Origin: Ignavibacteria bacterium
GTDB lineage: Bacteria; Bacteroidota; Ignavibacteria; Ignavibacteriales; Ignavibacteriaceae
Assembly (NCBI GenBank): GCA_021286645.1
Contig: JAJTBZ010000064.1
Coordinates: 124,001 to 188,000, forward strand
Direction of reading: 5' to 3'
Length of the DNA: 64,000 nt
Shown: one piece after another, positions 25,677-35,448 of the stretch
How the letters are laid out: each line of letters starts with the position of its first letter
How positions within the stretch are numbered: the first letter of the stretch is position 1
Notes under the pieces: generated by a model
Database searches by the model: none
The model's input: only the letters and a program-made list of their open reading frames with translations
What the model was told of the DNA's origin: nothing
Made by a program: the position numbers and the translations under genes

Positions 25677-26933
25677 ATGAGTAAGAAGATGAGTCAGAAG
25701 ATAATTAAGTGTTCGTTTTGCGGCAGGAGTTCAACAGAGGTTGGCAGCCTGATCGCCGGTCCCGATGTGTATATATGTGATATTTGCATTTCCAGCAGTG
25801 TTGATATTCTGAAAGAGAACCTGGCGGCGATAAATAAACCCCAGAAAAGCAAACAAGATAAAATTGCACCCCGAGGCATTAAAAAAGTACTTGATGAGTA
25901 TGTAATTGGTCAGGAAAGAGCAAAGAAAATACTCTCGGTGGCTGTTTACAACCATTACAAGAGGGTAAATAATACCAATACTTTTTTTGATCTTGATGAT
26001 GTAATACTCGAAAAAAGTAACATACTTTTGCTCGGGCCTACAGGAACCGGTAAAACATTGCTCGCGCAAACGCTTTCGAAGATACTTGATGTACCTTTCG
26101 CTATTGCCGATGCCACAACTATAACCGAAGCCGGTTACGTAGGCGATGATGTAGAATCTGTTCTGGTACATTTATTACAGGCTTCCGATTACAACCTTGA
26201 ACGTGCGCAAAAAGGTATTGTGTACATTGATGAAATTGATAAAATTGCCCGAAAAAGCGATAACGTATCCATTACGCGTGACGTATCCGGTGAAGGTGTT
26301 CAACAGGCATTATTAAAAATTCTTGAAGGAACCATTGCCGGCGTACCGCCCAAAGGCGGCAGGAAACATCCTGAACAAAGCCTGATTAATGTAAATACGA
26401 AGAATATATTATTCATTTGCGGCGGCGCCTTTGAAGGTATTGAAAAGGTTATTGCCTCGCGAATTAATAAAAGTAAAATGGGCTTTGTAGGCGATCTCGA
26501 TGAAAAAGTTCAGCTCTCTGATGATGAACTGCTCGGTATGGCTCAGCCGGAAGACCTGTTGCGATTTGGTCTGATACCCGAGTTAATAGGTCGTTTACCT
26601 ATTATTGCCCCTTTGCATTCATTAAGCGAAGATGCATTAAAGAACATTTTAACCGAGCCTAAAAACGCTATACTGCGTCAATACAAGAAAATGTTCCTGA
26701 TGGAAGGGATTGAACTCGAATTCGATCCTTTCGCGATTGACGTAATAGTTAAGAAGGCAATTGCCCGTAAAACCGGTGCCCGTGCCTTACGTTCTATAGT
26801 TGAAGAATTTATGCTTGAGATAATGTTTAACCTTCCGGATAAGGAAGGTGCCGAGAAGTGCATTATTACCAAGGATGTTATTGAAAAAGGCGATGAGCCG
26901 ATTTTTATCGATAAAGCCCAGAAATCGGCTTAA
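25677..26933 (+). CDS. clpX: ClpX, ATP-dependent unfoldase of ClpXP
   Basis: 418 residues, normal length. The N-terminal zinc-binding domain (CSFCGRS ... YICDIC) is followed by the AAA+ module: Walker [17 protein letters not shown], Walker [13 protein letters not shown], the GYVGDDVE pore loop and a sensor-2 arginine in TGARALRS. ClpX unfolds tagged proteins and feeds them to ClpP; clpP is not in the window. ATG at 25689 is an alternative start. Confidence 0.95.
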   Translation: MSKKMSQKIIKCSFCGRSSTEVGSLIAGPDVYICDICISSSVDILKENLAAINKPQKSKQDKIAPRGIKKVLDEYVIGQERAKKILSVAVYNHYKRVNNTNTFFDLDDVILEKSNILLLGPTGTGKTLLAQTLSKILDVPFAIADATTITEAGYVGDDVESVLVHLLQASDYNLERAQKGIVYIDEIDKIARKSDNVSITRDVSGEGVQQALLKILEGTIAGVPPKGGRKHPEQSLINVNTKNILFICGGAFEGIEKVIASRINKSKMGFVGDLDEKVQLSDDELLGMAQPEDLLRFGLIPELIGRLPIIAPLHSLSEDALKNILTEPKNAILRQYKKMFLMEGIELEFDPFAIDVIVKKAIARKTGARALRSIVEEFMLEIMFNLPDKEGAEKCIITKDVIEKGDEPIFIDKAQKSA

Positions 26934-26962
26934 TTAGTATTTTAGTTAACATTGCAATTATG

Positions 26963-27005
26963 ATGCTCTTCCGGCCCTTAACAGGTTGAGAAGAGCATTT
27001 TTATT
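26963..27005 (+). terminator. Terminator after clpX
   Basis: ATGCTCTTC (26963-26971) pairs with GAAGAGCAT (26990-26998) over an 18-base loop, followed by TTTTTATTTT. Confidence 0.75.
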
Positions 27006-27018
27006 TTACCGCCCAAAT

Positions 27019-28332
27019 ATGAATATGTGCAGCAAAACAAATTTTGTAAACTCCCGGACTTTCGCATCAATCGGAAAGATTGTGATTGTTTTGCTTTGCC
27101 TGCTTACTACTAATAATGTGCTGCACGCACAGGGTAAACTGCTCATTTATATGGATATGCAGCAGACTGACCATTTGAAAGCCTACGGTATTACTTTTCA
27201 CTCACTTGAATTGGGCTTAAAAGCCGACTGGCTTTTAAATTACCGTGGCGGCTCTTTTTTAATTGATTACTCGGAAAAAATTGCCGGCGAGTGCCGTATT
27301 GAGGGGGTAGCATTCGATAATATCTCCGATGCTGATGCGGCGGCAATTTATTCGCAGGTTCAGGCAGAAGATCAGAATACGGAAGTTATTCGACTGGAAA
27401 AAGCCCCTAAGATTGCCGTTTACGTACCTCATGGCTTTATGCCCTGGGATGATGCTGTTACTCTGGTTTTGGAATATGCAAAAATACCCTATACCAAGGT
27501 ATGGAATGAAGAAGTGCTGCGTGGTGATTTAGAGAAGTTCGACTGGCTGCATTTGCACCATGAGGATTTTACCGGGCAGTACGGTAAGTTTTACGCGAGT
27601 TTCGCCAATGCCCCCTGGTATATCGAACAGCAGCTTCGCTATGAGGCCGATGCAAAGCGACTTGGCTACCATAAAGTTTCTGAAATGATGCGCGCCGTTG
27701 CAATTTCAATTAAGGATTTTATTGGCAGAGGCGGGTTTTTATTCGCTATGTGCTCGGCTACTGATTCGTACGATATAGCTCTCGCGGCCCATAACGTGGA
27801 TATATGTGACCGTATGTTTGATGGTGACCCCCCGGACGCCAATGCACAGCAGGGATTGGATTTTTCTAACACCCTTGCGTTCGAAAATTTTAAGCTTGAA
27901 ATGAATCCCTATGTGTATGAATATAGCGATATAGATATTCAACTCGCCGAGGTGGGCGCGCAGGAAAATGATTACTTTACATTGTTCGATTTTTCTGCCA
28001 AATACGATCCCGTGCCAACTATGCTGACCCAGAACCATGTAAATGTTATAAAAGGCTTTATGGGGCAGACGACAGCCTTCCGAAAGGAATTGATTAAAAA
28101 GTCGGCCATCATTATGGGTGAGCGCAAAGGGATGAATCAGGTGAAATACCTGCATGGCAATTTTGGCAGGGGCACTTTTACATTCTATGGCGGGCACGAT
28201 CCCGAAGATTATCAACACGCTGTGGGCGATCCGCCGACAGATCTTTCTCTCTATAAGAATTCGCCCGGATATCGGCTGATTCTTAATAATATTTTGTTTC
28301 CTGCAGCCAAGAAAAAGAAACAGAAAACCTGA
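27019..28332 (+). CDS. Exported GATase1-like protein, family often labelled asparagine synthetase B
   Basis: 437 residues from ATG 27019; a TTG at 26986 lies in the terminator and is rejected. A signal peptide ends near LHA-QG. The LLIYMDMQQTDHLKAYGITF start and WLLNYRGGSF segment are typical of a conserved Bacteroidota family that databases often name asparagine synthetase B. There is no N-terminal Cys2 glutaminase nor ATP-PPase signature of real AsnB. A middle part (FLFAMCSATDSYDIALAAH) resembles a class-I-glutamine-amidotransferase-like elbow. Function unknown; the basic KKKKQK tail is a curiosity. Confidence 0.6.
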   Translation: MNMCSKTNFVNSRTFASIGKIVIVLLCLLTTNNVLHAQGKLLIYMDMQQTDHLKAYGITFHSLELGLKADWLLNYRGGSFLIDYSEKIAGECRIEGVAFDNISDADAAAIYSQVQAEDQNTEVIRLEKAPKIAVYVPHGFMPWDDAVTLVLEYAKIPYTKVWNEEVLRGDLEKFDWLHLHHEDFTGQYGKFYASFANAPWYIEQQLRYEADAKRLGYHKVSEMMRAVAISIKDFIGRGGFLFAMCSATDSYDIALAAHNVDICDRMFDGDPPDANAQQGLDFSNTLAFENFKLEMNPYVYEYSDIDIQLAEVGAQENDYFTLFDFSAKYDPVPTMLTQNHVNVIKGFMGQTTAFRKELIKKSAIIMGERKGMNQVKYLHGNFGRGTFTFYGGHDPEDYQHAVGDPPTDLSLYKNSPGYRLILNNILFPAAKKKKQKT

Positions 28333-28419
28333 TACGGTTTTGTGAAAATTCCGGCTGAATAGTGGTAAATTCCGGTATCTGAAGAAGATATCTTTTTATA
28401 CTCTAAATGGTTACGTAAG

Positions 28420-30936
28420 ATGATACGGTACAGTAATACTTTTTCTCTGAGAATTATCTCACTTCTGGCTATTGCCGGATTCCTTTGCCTTCCTGGACTA
28501 TCCCGGGCTCAATCTGTTATTATCAATGAAATTATGGCGGCTAATACCAAAACACTTGCCGATCCGGACTTTCATGAGTATGGTGATTGGATAGAACTAT
28601 ACAACCCCGGGACACAGAGTATTAATCTGAAAGGTTGGAGCATAACCGATGATTTCTCCAAACCAGCAAAATACGTTTTCTCAACCGATATTGTTATTCA
28701 ACCGGCAGGCTATTTAGTAATTTGGGCCGATGACCACGCCACCGGGACTCATGCAAATTTTAAGCTTTCTGCTTCAGGTGAACGTGCCGGTATTTTTAAT
28801 GCCGGCGGTCAGGTAATAGATACCGTCAGTTTTGGCAGCCAACAGGATGATATTTCCTGGGGGCGTTATCCGGATGGTGCCGCAGCCTGGTACTTTTTTA
28901 AGCCGGCCACCCCGGGCAGCGCGAATATTGAATTAGGAATTTATAACCGCCAGGAAAAACCACAGCTTTCGCTGAAGGCGGGTTTTTACCCGGGACCCGT
29001 TACTCTTACGCTTTCTCATCCCGTGACCGATGCGCAAATAAGGTACACGCTGAACGGAAAACCCCCGACACAAAATTCAACCCTTTATACGCAGCCTTTT
29101 CGAATTGATTCTACTACCGTATTGAAAACAGCAGCATTTAAGCAGGGGGCTGTTTCCAGTAAGATAGTTTCCGCTACATATTTTATTAATGAGAATACCT
29201 CGTTACCGGTATTATCTCTCTCAACCGATCCCGACAATTTTTTTAGCGATACTATGGGTATATACGTTATTGGTACCCGTGGCATAACAGCCTTGTGCAG
29301 CACGGGGCCACGGAACTGGAATCAGGATTGGGAGCGCCCCGTGGATATCGAATTCTTTGAAAAAGATCGGGCTGCCGGATTTTCTGCTTCCGCGGGTGTT
29401 AAAATACATGGAGGCTGTACTCGCCTTTATGATATGAAATCGCTGGCTTTCTATTTCCGTGACCAATATGGCTATAGCAAGCTAAATTATAAGCTCTTCC
29501 CCTGGCTAAATGTAACAGAATATAATAATTTCATTCTCCGTAATTCAGGGCAGGACTGGTACCGAACCATGTTTCGGGATGCAATGGTACAGACCCTCAT
29601 CGGCCGTACAACCTCAGTTGATGTAATGGCATACAAACCCGCAGTCGTATTTCTGAATGGCGCTTACTGGGGCATTCATAATATCAGGGAAAAGCTGAAT
29701 GAACATTATGTAGAATCGCATTACGGGGTTAATCCCGATAGTGTAGATGTCATAGAAATGAGTAAAAGTGTATCCGCTTCCAACGGTACTACCGTAGCAT
29801 ATAATGCGCTTATTGATTACCTGAACTCGCATGATTTGAGTATAGCAGAAAATTACGAATATATAAAATCAGTAATTGATATAAATAACTATGTCGATTA
29901 CATGGCGGTAGAGATATACGCGGCAAACGGAGACTGGCCGGGCAATAATACACAGCTTTGGCGCGAGCGCTCTCCCAATGGTAAATGGCGATGGATGGTG
30001 TATGATCTTGATTATACCTTTGGCGGTAACAGCGCGGGGCAGTATAATACCAATACACTGGCAACAGTCACCGCGGAAAATGGACCGAGTTACCCTAACC
30101 CGCCGTGGTCCACACTGCTCTTACGAAAATTGTTAGCTAATCCGGATTTTAAAAATCTGTTTATTCAAAAGAGTGCCGCGCATGGTAATATTACATTTAG
30201 AAAAGAATATGTCAATCAGCTTATTGACAGTCTTGCAGCCGTAATTGCTCCCGAGCTGCCCCGGCATCGTGCCCGCTGGCCGAAATCAATTTCCATGAGC
30301 AGTGATTGGCAGGCAAATATTCAGATTATGCGGGACTTTACTGATAAACGTCCGTTATCGCTACGTGGTTTTTATGCCGATAAGTTTGCACTTACCGGCT
30401 CTTATTCCATTACTATACAACGGAATAATTCTGCCGCCGGAGAGATTTACACGGCTGATTTGAGAATACGGCAGGATAGCCTGAGTAATGTTTTCTATAA
30501 AAATATTCCGGTTACAATCCGTGCCGTAGCTAATCCGGGGTATCATTTTGTACGCTGGGAAGGGCTTTCAACTTCAACGGCAAGCGTAATAACGCTTGCT
30601 GGGAATACCAATGGTTCTTTGACAGCCATATTCGATAAAGGCTCGGCCGTGCAGGGGAATACACCCCGCGTACAGGAATTTGAAGTTATGCAAAATTACC
30701 CGAACCCGTTTAATCCTGTAACAACAATCGGGTATATACTTCCTGAAAAGAGTGATGTAAAAATTACTATATACTCGCCACTGGGTAAACAGGTACAAAG
30801 CGTTACCTATACCGGTCAGCAGGCAGGTTATCATTCATATACTTTAAATGCCTTGGCACTGCCTTCCGGTGTCTGGTTTTATGAAATCAGCACGCCAAAG
30901 GCCCGTGCGGTAAAGAAGTGTTTGCTCGTTAAATGA
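28420..30936 (+). CDS. Secreted lamin-tail/CotH-kinase protein with T9SS sorting domain
   Basis: 838 residues. A signal peptide is followed by a lamin-tail domain (about 32-165, INEIMAANTK ... DWIELYNPG ... LKGWSITDD), a chitobiase-like beta domain (LTLSHPVTDAQIRYTLNGKP) and a CotH-kinase-like module (about 260-640) with KLNEHYVESHYGVN and KWRWMVYDLDYTFGG. The C-terminal 85 residues form the type IX sorting domain with NYPNPFNPVTTIGY and a final KKCLLVK. CotH proteins are atypical protein kinases of spore coats; in Bacteroidota this architecture is extracellular with unknown substrate. Confidence 0.85.
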   Translation: MIRYSNTFSLRIISLLAIAGFLCLPGLSRAQSVIINEIMAANTKTLADPDFHEYGDWIELYNPGTQSINLKGWSITDDFSKPAKYVFSTDIVIQPAGYLVIWADDHATGTHANFKLSASGERAGIFNAGGQVIDTVSFGSQQDDISWGRYPDGAAAWYFFKPATPGSANIELGIYNRQEKPQLSLKAGFYPGPVTLTLSHPVTDAQIRYTLNGKPPTQNSTLYTQPFRIDSTTVLKTAAFKQGAVSSKIVSATYFINENTSLPVLSLSTDPDNFFSDTMGIYVIGTRGITALCSTGPRNWNQDWERPVDIEFFEKDRAAGFSASAGVKIHGGCTRLYDMKSLAFYFRDQYGYSKLNYKLFPWLNVTEYNNFILRNSGQDWYRTMFRDAMVQTLIGRTTSVDVMAYKPAVVFLNGAYWGIHNIREKLNEHYVESHYGVNPDSVDVIEMSKSVSASNGTTVAYNALIDYLNSHDLSIAENYEYIKSVIDINNYVDYMAVEIYAANGDWPGNNTQLWRERSPNGKWRWMVYDLDYTFGGNSAGQYNTNTLATVTAENGPSYPNPPWSTLLLRKLLANPDFKNLFIQKSAAHGNITFRKEYVNQLIDSLAAVIAPELPRHRARWPKSISMSSDWQANIQIMRDFTDKRPLSLRGFYADKFALTGSYSITIQRNNSAAGEIYTADLRIRQDSLSNVFYKNIPVTIRAVANPGYHFVRWEGLSTSTASVITLAGNTNGSLTAIFDKGSAVQGNTPRVQEFEVMQNYPNPFNPVTTIGYILPEKSDVKITIYSPLGKQVQSVTYTGQQAGYHSYTLNALALPSGVWFYEISTPKARAVKKCLLVK

Positions 30937-31020
30937 GATTATTTTTGATTTATAAGCTGAATTTGTAAATTGTATAAGCAGATTTAGCTTATAACTTAAT
31001 TCTCAAAATTCGGGGGCTAT

Positions 31021-32118
31021 GTGAAAAATATAGTTTTTCTTCAAATTCTTTTTTTTAGCTTCCTTTTTTTTATTGGATGTGGCCCTAAAATTGAAACTTA
31101 CCATGTATCATTTCTAACGTGTCTAAAAAATTGTCAAAATTGTTCGTTAGAGAGAAAGGATTCGCTGCTTAGTTTTAAATTTATTCCGGTTCCCAATGGG
31201 CTCTGGATGCGAATATACAATTTAAGCGATGAAATTATTAAAATTGATTGGGATAATTCTTTTTTCATTCCACCAAATGGCAACTCTACAAAAGCAGCAA
31301 ATACTGACTTGTTGTATATGAAAGATGAATTATTGAGCAAATCTAGTAACTTTACATTAATACCAAATGGTGCATATGTTGAAAGATTCACCACTTCGGT
31401 TACTGAGATTGAAGAAATTAGGAAAACCTTTTCGGAATCTAGCGAACTTTCAAACCTTACCCAATCGGTTTCATCAATATTCTCAAAGCTTAGTACTATA
31501 GCTCTTGAGCGAGAGGTCGTATTTGATGAAAACGCAAAACATAGAATGATTGATTATAAATATTCATCGATTGATAGTCAGATAATGGAAAAAAAGCTTT
31601 TCACTTATCACCCCTTTTGGGAAACAGAGATTTCTTCACCTGATGATTTACTGGGGGATAAAGCAGCTAAAATTAAAGACTTTATTGAACAAAATAACAG
31701 TTTGGGGCTAGGTCTCTCAGTTATTAAGGGGATGAAGCAGTACACGTATAGGTTTGATTTCGAAGTGATGGGATATGGACTCTTTGTTAAAATCCATAAT
31801 AAGATGAGCCCTAATTTTGGCAAAGATTCGCTGGCATATTTTGCAAATAGAAACGACCTTTGGGAATTGCATGCAGTTAAGGTACCGGTTGCAGTGGTAA
31901 ATAAGAACTTAATAAAGTTGGATATACCAACCTCGATTACCGATAAAGGTCCTCAAAAATTAGGGGAATTTGTTCTAGATAATGGTGAATCGTTTAAAGG
32001 GTATATTATTGCTACTGAATTAAATGATGGAAAAGTTACTCATTACACAATTAGGAAAATTAATGGGGATTGTATAAAAATCACTACAGAGAGCATTAAA
32101 TCGATAAATTGGCAGTAA
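31021..32118 (+). CDS. Lipoprotein, unknown, AT-rich
   Basis: 365 residues from a GTG start with a GGGGG-containing ribosome site. The signal ends FIGCG, a lipobox. No family is recognised. The middle is a mixed helical/beta protein (for example TTSVTEIEEIRKTFSESSEL) and the C-terminal piece around LGEFVLDNGESFKGYIIATE looks like a small beta-barrel. Codon use is visibly more AT-rich than in the flanking T9SS cargo genes, so it may have been acquired separately. A terminator follows it. Confidence 0.6.
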   Translation: MKNIVFLQILFFSFLFFIGCGPKIETYHVSFLTCLKNCQNCSLERKDSLLSFKFIPVPNGLWMRIYNLSDEIIKIDWDNSFFIPPNGNSTKAANTDLLYMKDELLSKSSNFTLIPNGAYVERFTTSVTEIEEIRKTFSESSELSNLTQSVSSIFSKLSTIALEREVVFDENAKHRMIDYKYSSIDSQIMEKKLFTYHPFWETEISSPDDLLGDKAAKIKDFIEQNNSLGLGLSVIKGMKQYTYRFDFEVMGYGLFVKIHNKMSPNFGKDSLAYFANRNDLWELHAVKVPVAVVNKNLIKLDIPTSITDKGPQKLGEFVLDNGESFKGYIIATELNDGKVTHYTIRKINGDCIKITTESIKSINWQ

Positions 32119-32167
32119 ATTAGTTTACTAGTTAGTTATCATTGAAAAATATTTGTTACAAAAGAGT

Positions 32168-32210
32168 AATCTTCAGTGAGTGGAATCACTTATTGAAGAT
32201 TCTTTTTTTT
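32168..32210 (+). terminator. Rho-independent terminator
   Basis: AATCTTCA (32168-32175) pairs with TGAAGATT (32194-32201), with an inner GTGA/TCAC extension, followed by TTTTTTTT. Confidence 0.8.
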
Positions 32211-32256
32211 CCTTACCTTTAGAAGTCCAATCTTATTAATTAATTTCAATTAATAC

Positions 32257-34464
32257 ATGAAAAAATCAATACTCATAATTATAGTATTATTCTCATACAT
32301 CAGTGTTTTATCACAGAATTTAAGTGGTATAAAGATCGCGCTTGATCCGGGACACGGTTTTGTTCCCGGTCACGCAGCTGATTGTAGTGATGCCGAAACA
32401 AAGCGTTTCGAGAGCTGGATTAACCATTGCGTTGTTCCCTATTTGAAACGATACTTGCAAAACGATGGTGCTACTGTTATTACAACGAGAACCGATTATG
32501 ATTCCGTTGGCCCCTGTATTACGCTTTCACAAAGAAAAACCATTGCCAATAACGCGAATGTTGACTGGTTCCATTCCATACACCATAACGCGTATAACGG
32601 TACAACAAATTACTCTTTAGTCCTGTTTAAGCAGGTCAGCACGCAGGTTTGTCCCATGGGTAACCCTCAATGGCCGGGCAAGGCCGATACTATGGCAGTT
32701 ATACTTGCAGCAAAATTATATGGAACTCTATCTACAACCACCGGGTATGCCAGAGGGGATTCCTGTTTCCTGGGCTTTAACCTTGGCGTGCTTTCAACAT
32801 TAAATATGCCGGGTACTCTGAGCGAGGGCTCGTTCTGGGATTATCAACCTGAAATACAGCGTTTACGAAATGTAAACTACTTAAAGACAGAAGCCGAAGT
32901 GCTATATCATGGTTTTCTGCAATATTTTAAGAAACCCCTGCCAACGACACATGCCAGTTTAGTCGGCATAGTATCGAATTTAGCGAGTGGCAAACCGATA
33001 AATGCCGTTAAACTTGTTATTCCATCGCTTGGGCTGCAGGTTTACACCGATTCACTTGATAACGGATTCTACCGATTCGATTCACTGGCTCCGGGTAATT
33101 ATACGGTGAAAGCAATATCGTATAGCGATACCGTAACCCTCAATATAACGGTAACAGCCGGAAAAGTAAATGTTCAGAATTTTTCCATTAACCAGTTAAG
33201 CATTCCCTCGGTTGTTAAAATTAAAATGGCAGCTGTTTCAGGAACAAGTATGACTGTACGCTGGACAAAAAGCGCGGGTTCGCCGGATTATTATGATGTA
33301 TATCTTACTGATAACTCCTCAAACTGGCAGGCAACAGCATATCAGTCATTCCCGGGTACCGACAGCAGCGGCGTTGTATCATTGCCCTCCGCAGCGAAGG
33401 CCTATTTTATTAAGATGAAAGCACGTAACGGTTTGGGCAGTTCCGTGGATTTTTCGAAAATCTTCGCGGGCGGTAATTTTAGCAGTACCGATAAATGCTT
33501 AATAGTTGACGGTTTTAACCGATATACCGGTTCGGCCAGCTATCAATCGCCGTATCACCCATTTATAGGTAAATACGGCCAGGCGGTTGCACCGCTCGGT
33601 ATCAGCTTTGAATCGGCGTCTAACGCGTACATGCTGGAAAACCCGATACTGAATAATTACGCGTATATCATCTGGATACTGGGCGATGAATCCACTGCCG
33701 ATGAAACATTCTCAACGGCCGAGCAGACCAACGTTGCCAACTATCTGAAACAGGGCGGAAAATTATTCGTCAGCGGTTCAGAAGTTGCCTGGGATCTTGA
33801 TTATAAAGGCAGTGCAACGGATAAAGATTTTATGTACAAGTACATGAAGGCAAAATATGTTGCCGATAATCCGACCCCGAATACTCCGGCAGCCAGCGGC
33901 GTGGCAGGAAGTATTTTCAATAATCTTGGCAACCTTACATTTGGTGTTACATATCCTGAAGATTATCCGGATGTTATAGATACCACAGGTGGTAGTGCCT
34001 ATGTATTGCGGTACAACGCCACACAGGCAGCAGGGGTAAGCTACCGGGGAGTATTTTTTGGTGGTACTACCGAAGGTAAGTTGATTTATCTCAGTTCTGC
34101 TTTGGAAACTATTGGCGATACAACCCAGTTCAATAAAACAATCGCTGAGAGTTTTGATTTCTTTAAAGGTGTTACCGGCGTAAAAGATAATCCATCCTTA
34201 CCCAAAACATTTGCAGTAGCCGCCTATCCGAATCCTTTTAATAATGCAACACGCGTTAGCATTCAGATACCAAAACAGGCAAAATACGATGTGGCATTAT
34301 ATAGCATGCTTGGGCAGCGCCTGCGCACCATCGCATCAGAAGAAATGGCCCCGGGGCTGCATACTTTACCACTGGATATGAGCACTTTTAGCTCCGGTGT
34401 CTATTTTGTGCGCGTTACCGGTAATGATGTAAATGGTATTGTTAAAATTGTTCTGATGAAATAG
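32257..34464 (+). CDS. Secreted N-acetylmuramoyl-L-alanine amidase with T9SS sorting domain
   Basis: 735 residues with a signal peptide. An Amidase_3 domain (about 23-230) shows the zinc ligands in ALDPGHGF, SIHHNAY and the Glu of GTLSEGSFWD. It is followed by a carboxypeptidase-regulatory-like beta domain (about 234-310), an FN3-like domain (about 316-405) and a module with KCLIVDGFNRYTG, IIWILGDESTADETF and GGKLFVSGSEVAWDLD seen with such amidases in Bacteroidota. The C-terminal sorting domain (YPNPFNNATRVSI to the end) implies export by T9SS. It would cut amide bonds between MurNAc and the stem peptide outside the cell. The next gene begins 8 bases later. Confidence 0.9.
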   Translation: MKKSILIIIVLFSYISVLSQNLSGIKIALDPGHGFVPGHAADCSDAETKRFESWINHCVVPYLKRYLQNDGATVITTRTDYDSVGPCITLSQRKTIANNANVDWFHSIHHNAYNGTTNYSLVLFKQVSTQVCPMGNPQWPGKADTMAVILAAKLYGTLSTTTGYARGDSCFLGFNLGVLSTLNMPGTLSEGSFWDYQPEIQRLRNVNYLKTEAEVLYHGFLQYFKKPLPTTHASLVGIVSNLASGKPINAVKLVIPSLGLQVYTDSLDNGFYRFDSLAPGNYTVKAISYSDTVTLNITVTAGKVNVQNFSINQLSIPSVVKIKMAAVSGTSMTVRWTKSAGSPDYYDVYLTDNSSNWQATAYQSFPGTDSSGVVSLPSAAKAYFIKMKARNGLGSSVDFSKIFAGGNFSSTDKCLIVDGFNRYTGSASYQSPYHPFIGKYGQAVAPLGISFESASNAYMLENPILNNYAYIIWILGDESTADETFSTAEQTNVANYLKQGGKLFVSGSEVAWDLDYKGSATDKDFMYKYMKAKYVADNPTPNTPAASGVAGSIFNNLGNLTFGVTYPEDYPDVIDTTGGSAYVLRYNATQAAGVSYRGVFFGGTTEGKLIYLSSALETIGDTTQFNKTIAESFDFFKGVTGVKDNPSLPKTFAVAAYPNPFNNATRVSIQIPKQAKYDVALYSMLGQRLRTIASEEMAPGLHTLPLDMSTFSSGVYFVRVTGNDVNGIVKIVLMK

Positions 34465-34472
34465 GAGCAGCT

Positions 34473-35390
34473 ATGAAAAGAATAGTAAGTTTATTTATTT
34501 GTATAGGATTGTTTGTTCCACTCATGGCTCAAACAATTAAAATTGTTTCACCAATAACGAAAATTTCTTCCTCTGATAAAGCATACAGCTTCGCGCGCAT
34601 TTCACCCGATGGCTCTTCCATCGCGGCCTCGGGTGCCGGCTTTAACGGATTGGTATTGCTCGATTTGAATGGTACCGAAAAGAAAAAGCTATCCGACGCG
34701 CAAGGTATCGGTTGGAATTTTTCATGGGATCCCGCGGGTAATTATGTAGCAGGTCGCGCGAATACATGGAATGACAAGACCAAATTAAGCTCAATCATTG
34801 TTTGCGATCTTTCGGGTACAGTAGTATCCGAATCAAAGCCTTCTGCAGATGTTAGTCTGCCTTATTGGGGTATAAGTGGTGGTTCAGTTGTATGGTTTGA
34901 TCAGAAAGCCGGTTGGCAATCGGCGAACCTTAATAAAAGCAACGGTCCGGTTGTAGCAATAGGAAATGGCAGCTTGCATGTATTGTACAATACAAAGGCT
35001 TCCTGTGCATCCTTTCCCGAAAATATGTTTCCGGGGCAGATTCTGAATATTGCGTGGTCTCCTTCCGGAAGTAAAGCCTGTATTGAAGTTGCCGGCCGCG
35101 GCTTATATGTATATGAATGTGCAAACAACGCTATATATGATCTCGGTTATGGCGAGTTCCCCAGCTGGTTAGACGATGAGTATTTCGTTTATATGGAGCA
35201 GAAAGATAATGGACAGAGAGTTACTGCTTCAAATATTTATTTAAAGAAATATAACGGCAGCGATTCTAAAAATCTGACTATGAACTCAGGAAAACTGGCA
35301 ATGTATCCGTCATGTGAGAAAAACGGTACGATTGTGTTCACAACAGAGAATGGTGAATTGTATAAAATGTCTGTAACAATTGTAAAGTAA
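34473..35390 (+). CDS. Exported beta-propeller-like protein (TolB/WD40-like)
   Basis: 305 residues with a signal peptide ending near LMA-QT. Repeating blades with ISPDGSSIAASG, WDPAGNYVAGRA, WSPSGSKACIEV and FVYMEQKDNGQRVTASNIY have the PDG/S signature of TolB-like propellers. It follows the amidase gene by 8 bases and ends at a shared terminator, so it is probably in the amidase operon and may act with the secreted amidase; that link is inference. Confidence 0.7.
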   Translation: MKRIVSLFICIGLFVPLMAQTIKIVSPITKISSSDKAYSFARISPDGSSIAASGAGFNGLVLLDLNGTEKKKLSDAQGIGWNFSWDPAGNYVAGRANTWNDKTKLSSIIVCDLSGTVVSESKPSADVSLPYWGISGGSVVWFDQKAGWQSANLNKSNGPVVAIGNGSLHVLYNTKASCASFPENMFPGQILNIAWSPSGSKACIEVAGRGLYVYECANNAIYDLGYGEFPSWLDDEYFVYMEQKDNGQRVTASNIYLKKYNGSDSKNLTMNSGKLAMYPSCEKNGTIVFTTENGELYKMSVTIVK

Positions 35391-35410
35391 GGCCCTGTCG
35401 GTCAGAATAC

Positions 35411-35447
35411 ATCGGGGCTGCATCCAACATGCGGCCCCGATTTTTTT
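35411..35447. terminator. Bidirectional terminator between convergent genes
   Basis: A 13-bp stem with one G-U pair (35411-35423 with 35429-35441), loop CCAAC, followed by a T run on the plus strand. It lies between the propeller gene and the convergent SIMPL gene. Confidence 0.85.
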
Positions 35448-35448
35448 G

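Noticed and set aside
30950-30994. 9-bp inverted repeat TTATAAGCT/AGCTTATAA as a terminator
   Set aside because: AT-rich, 27-base loop and no T run; not convincing.
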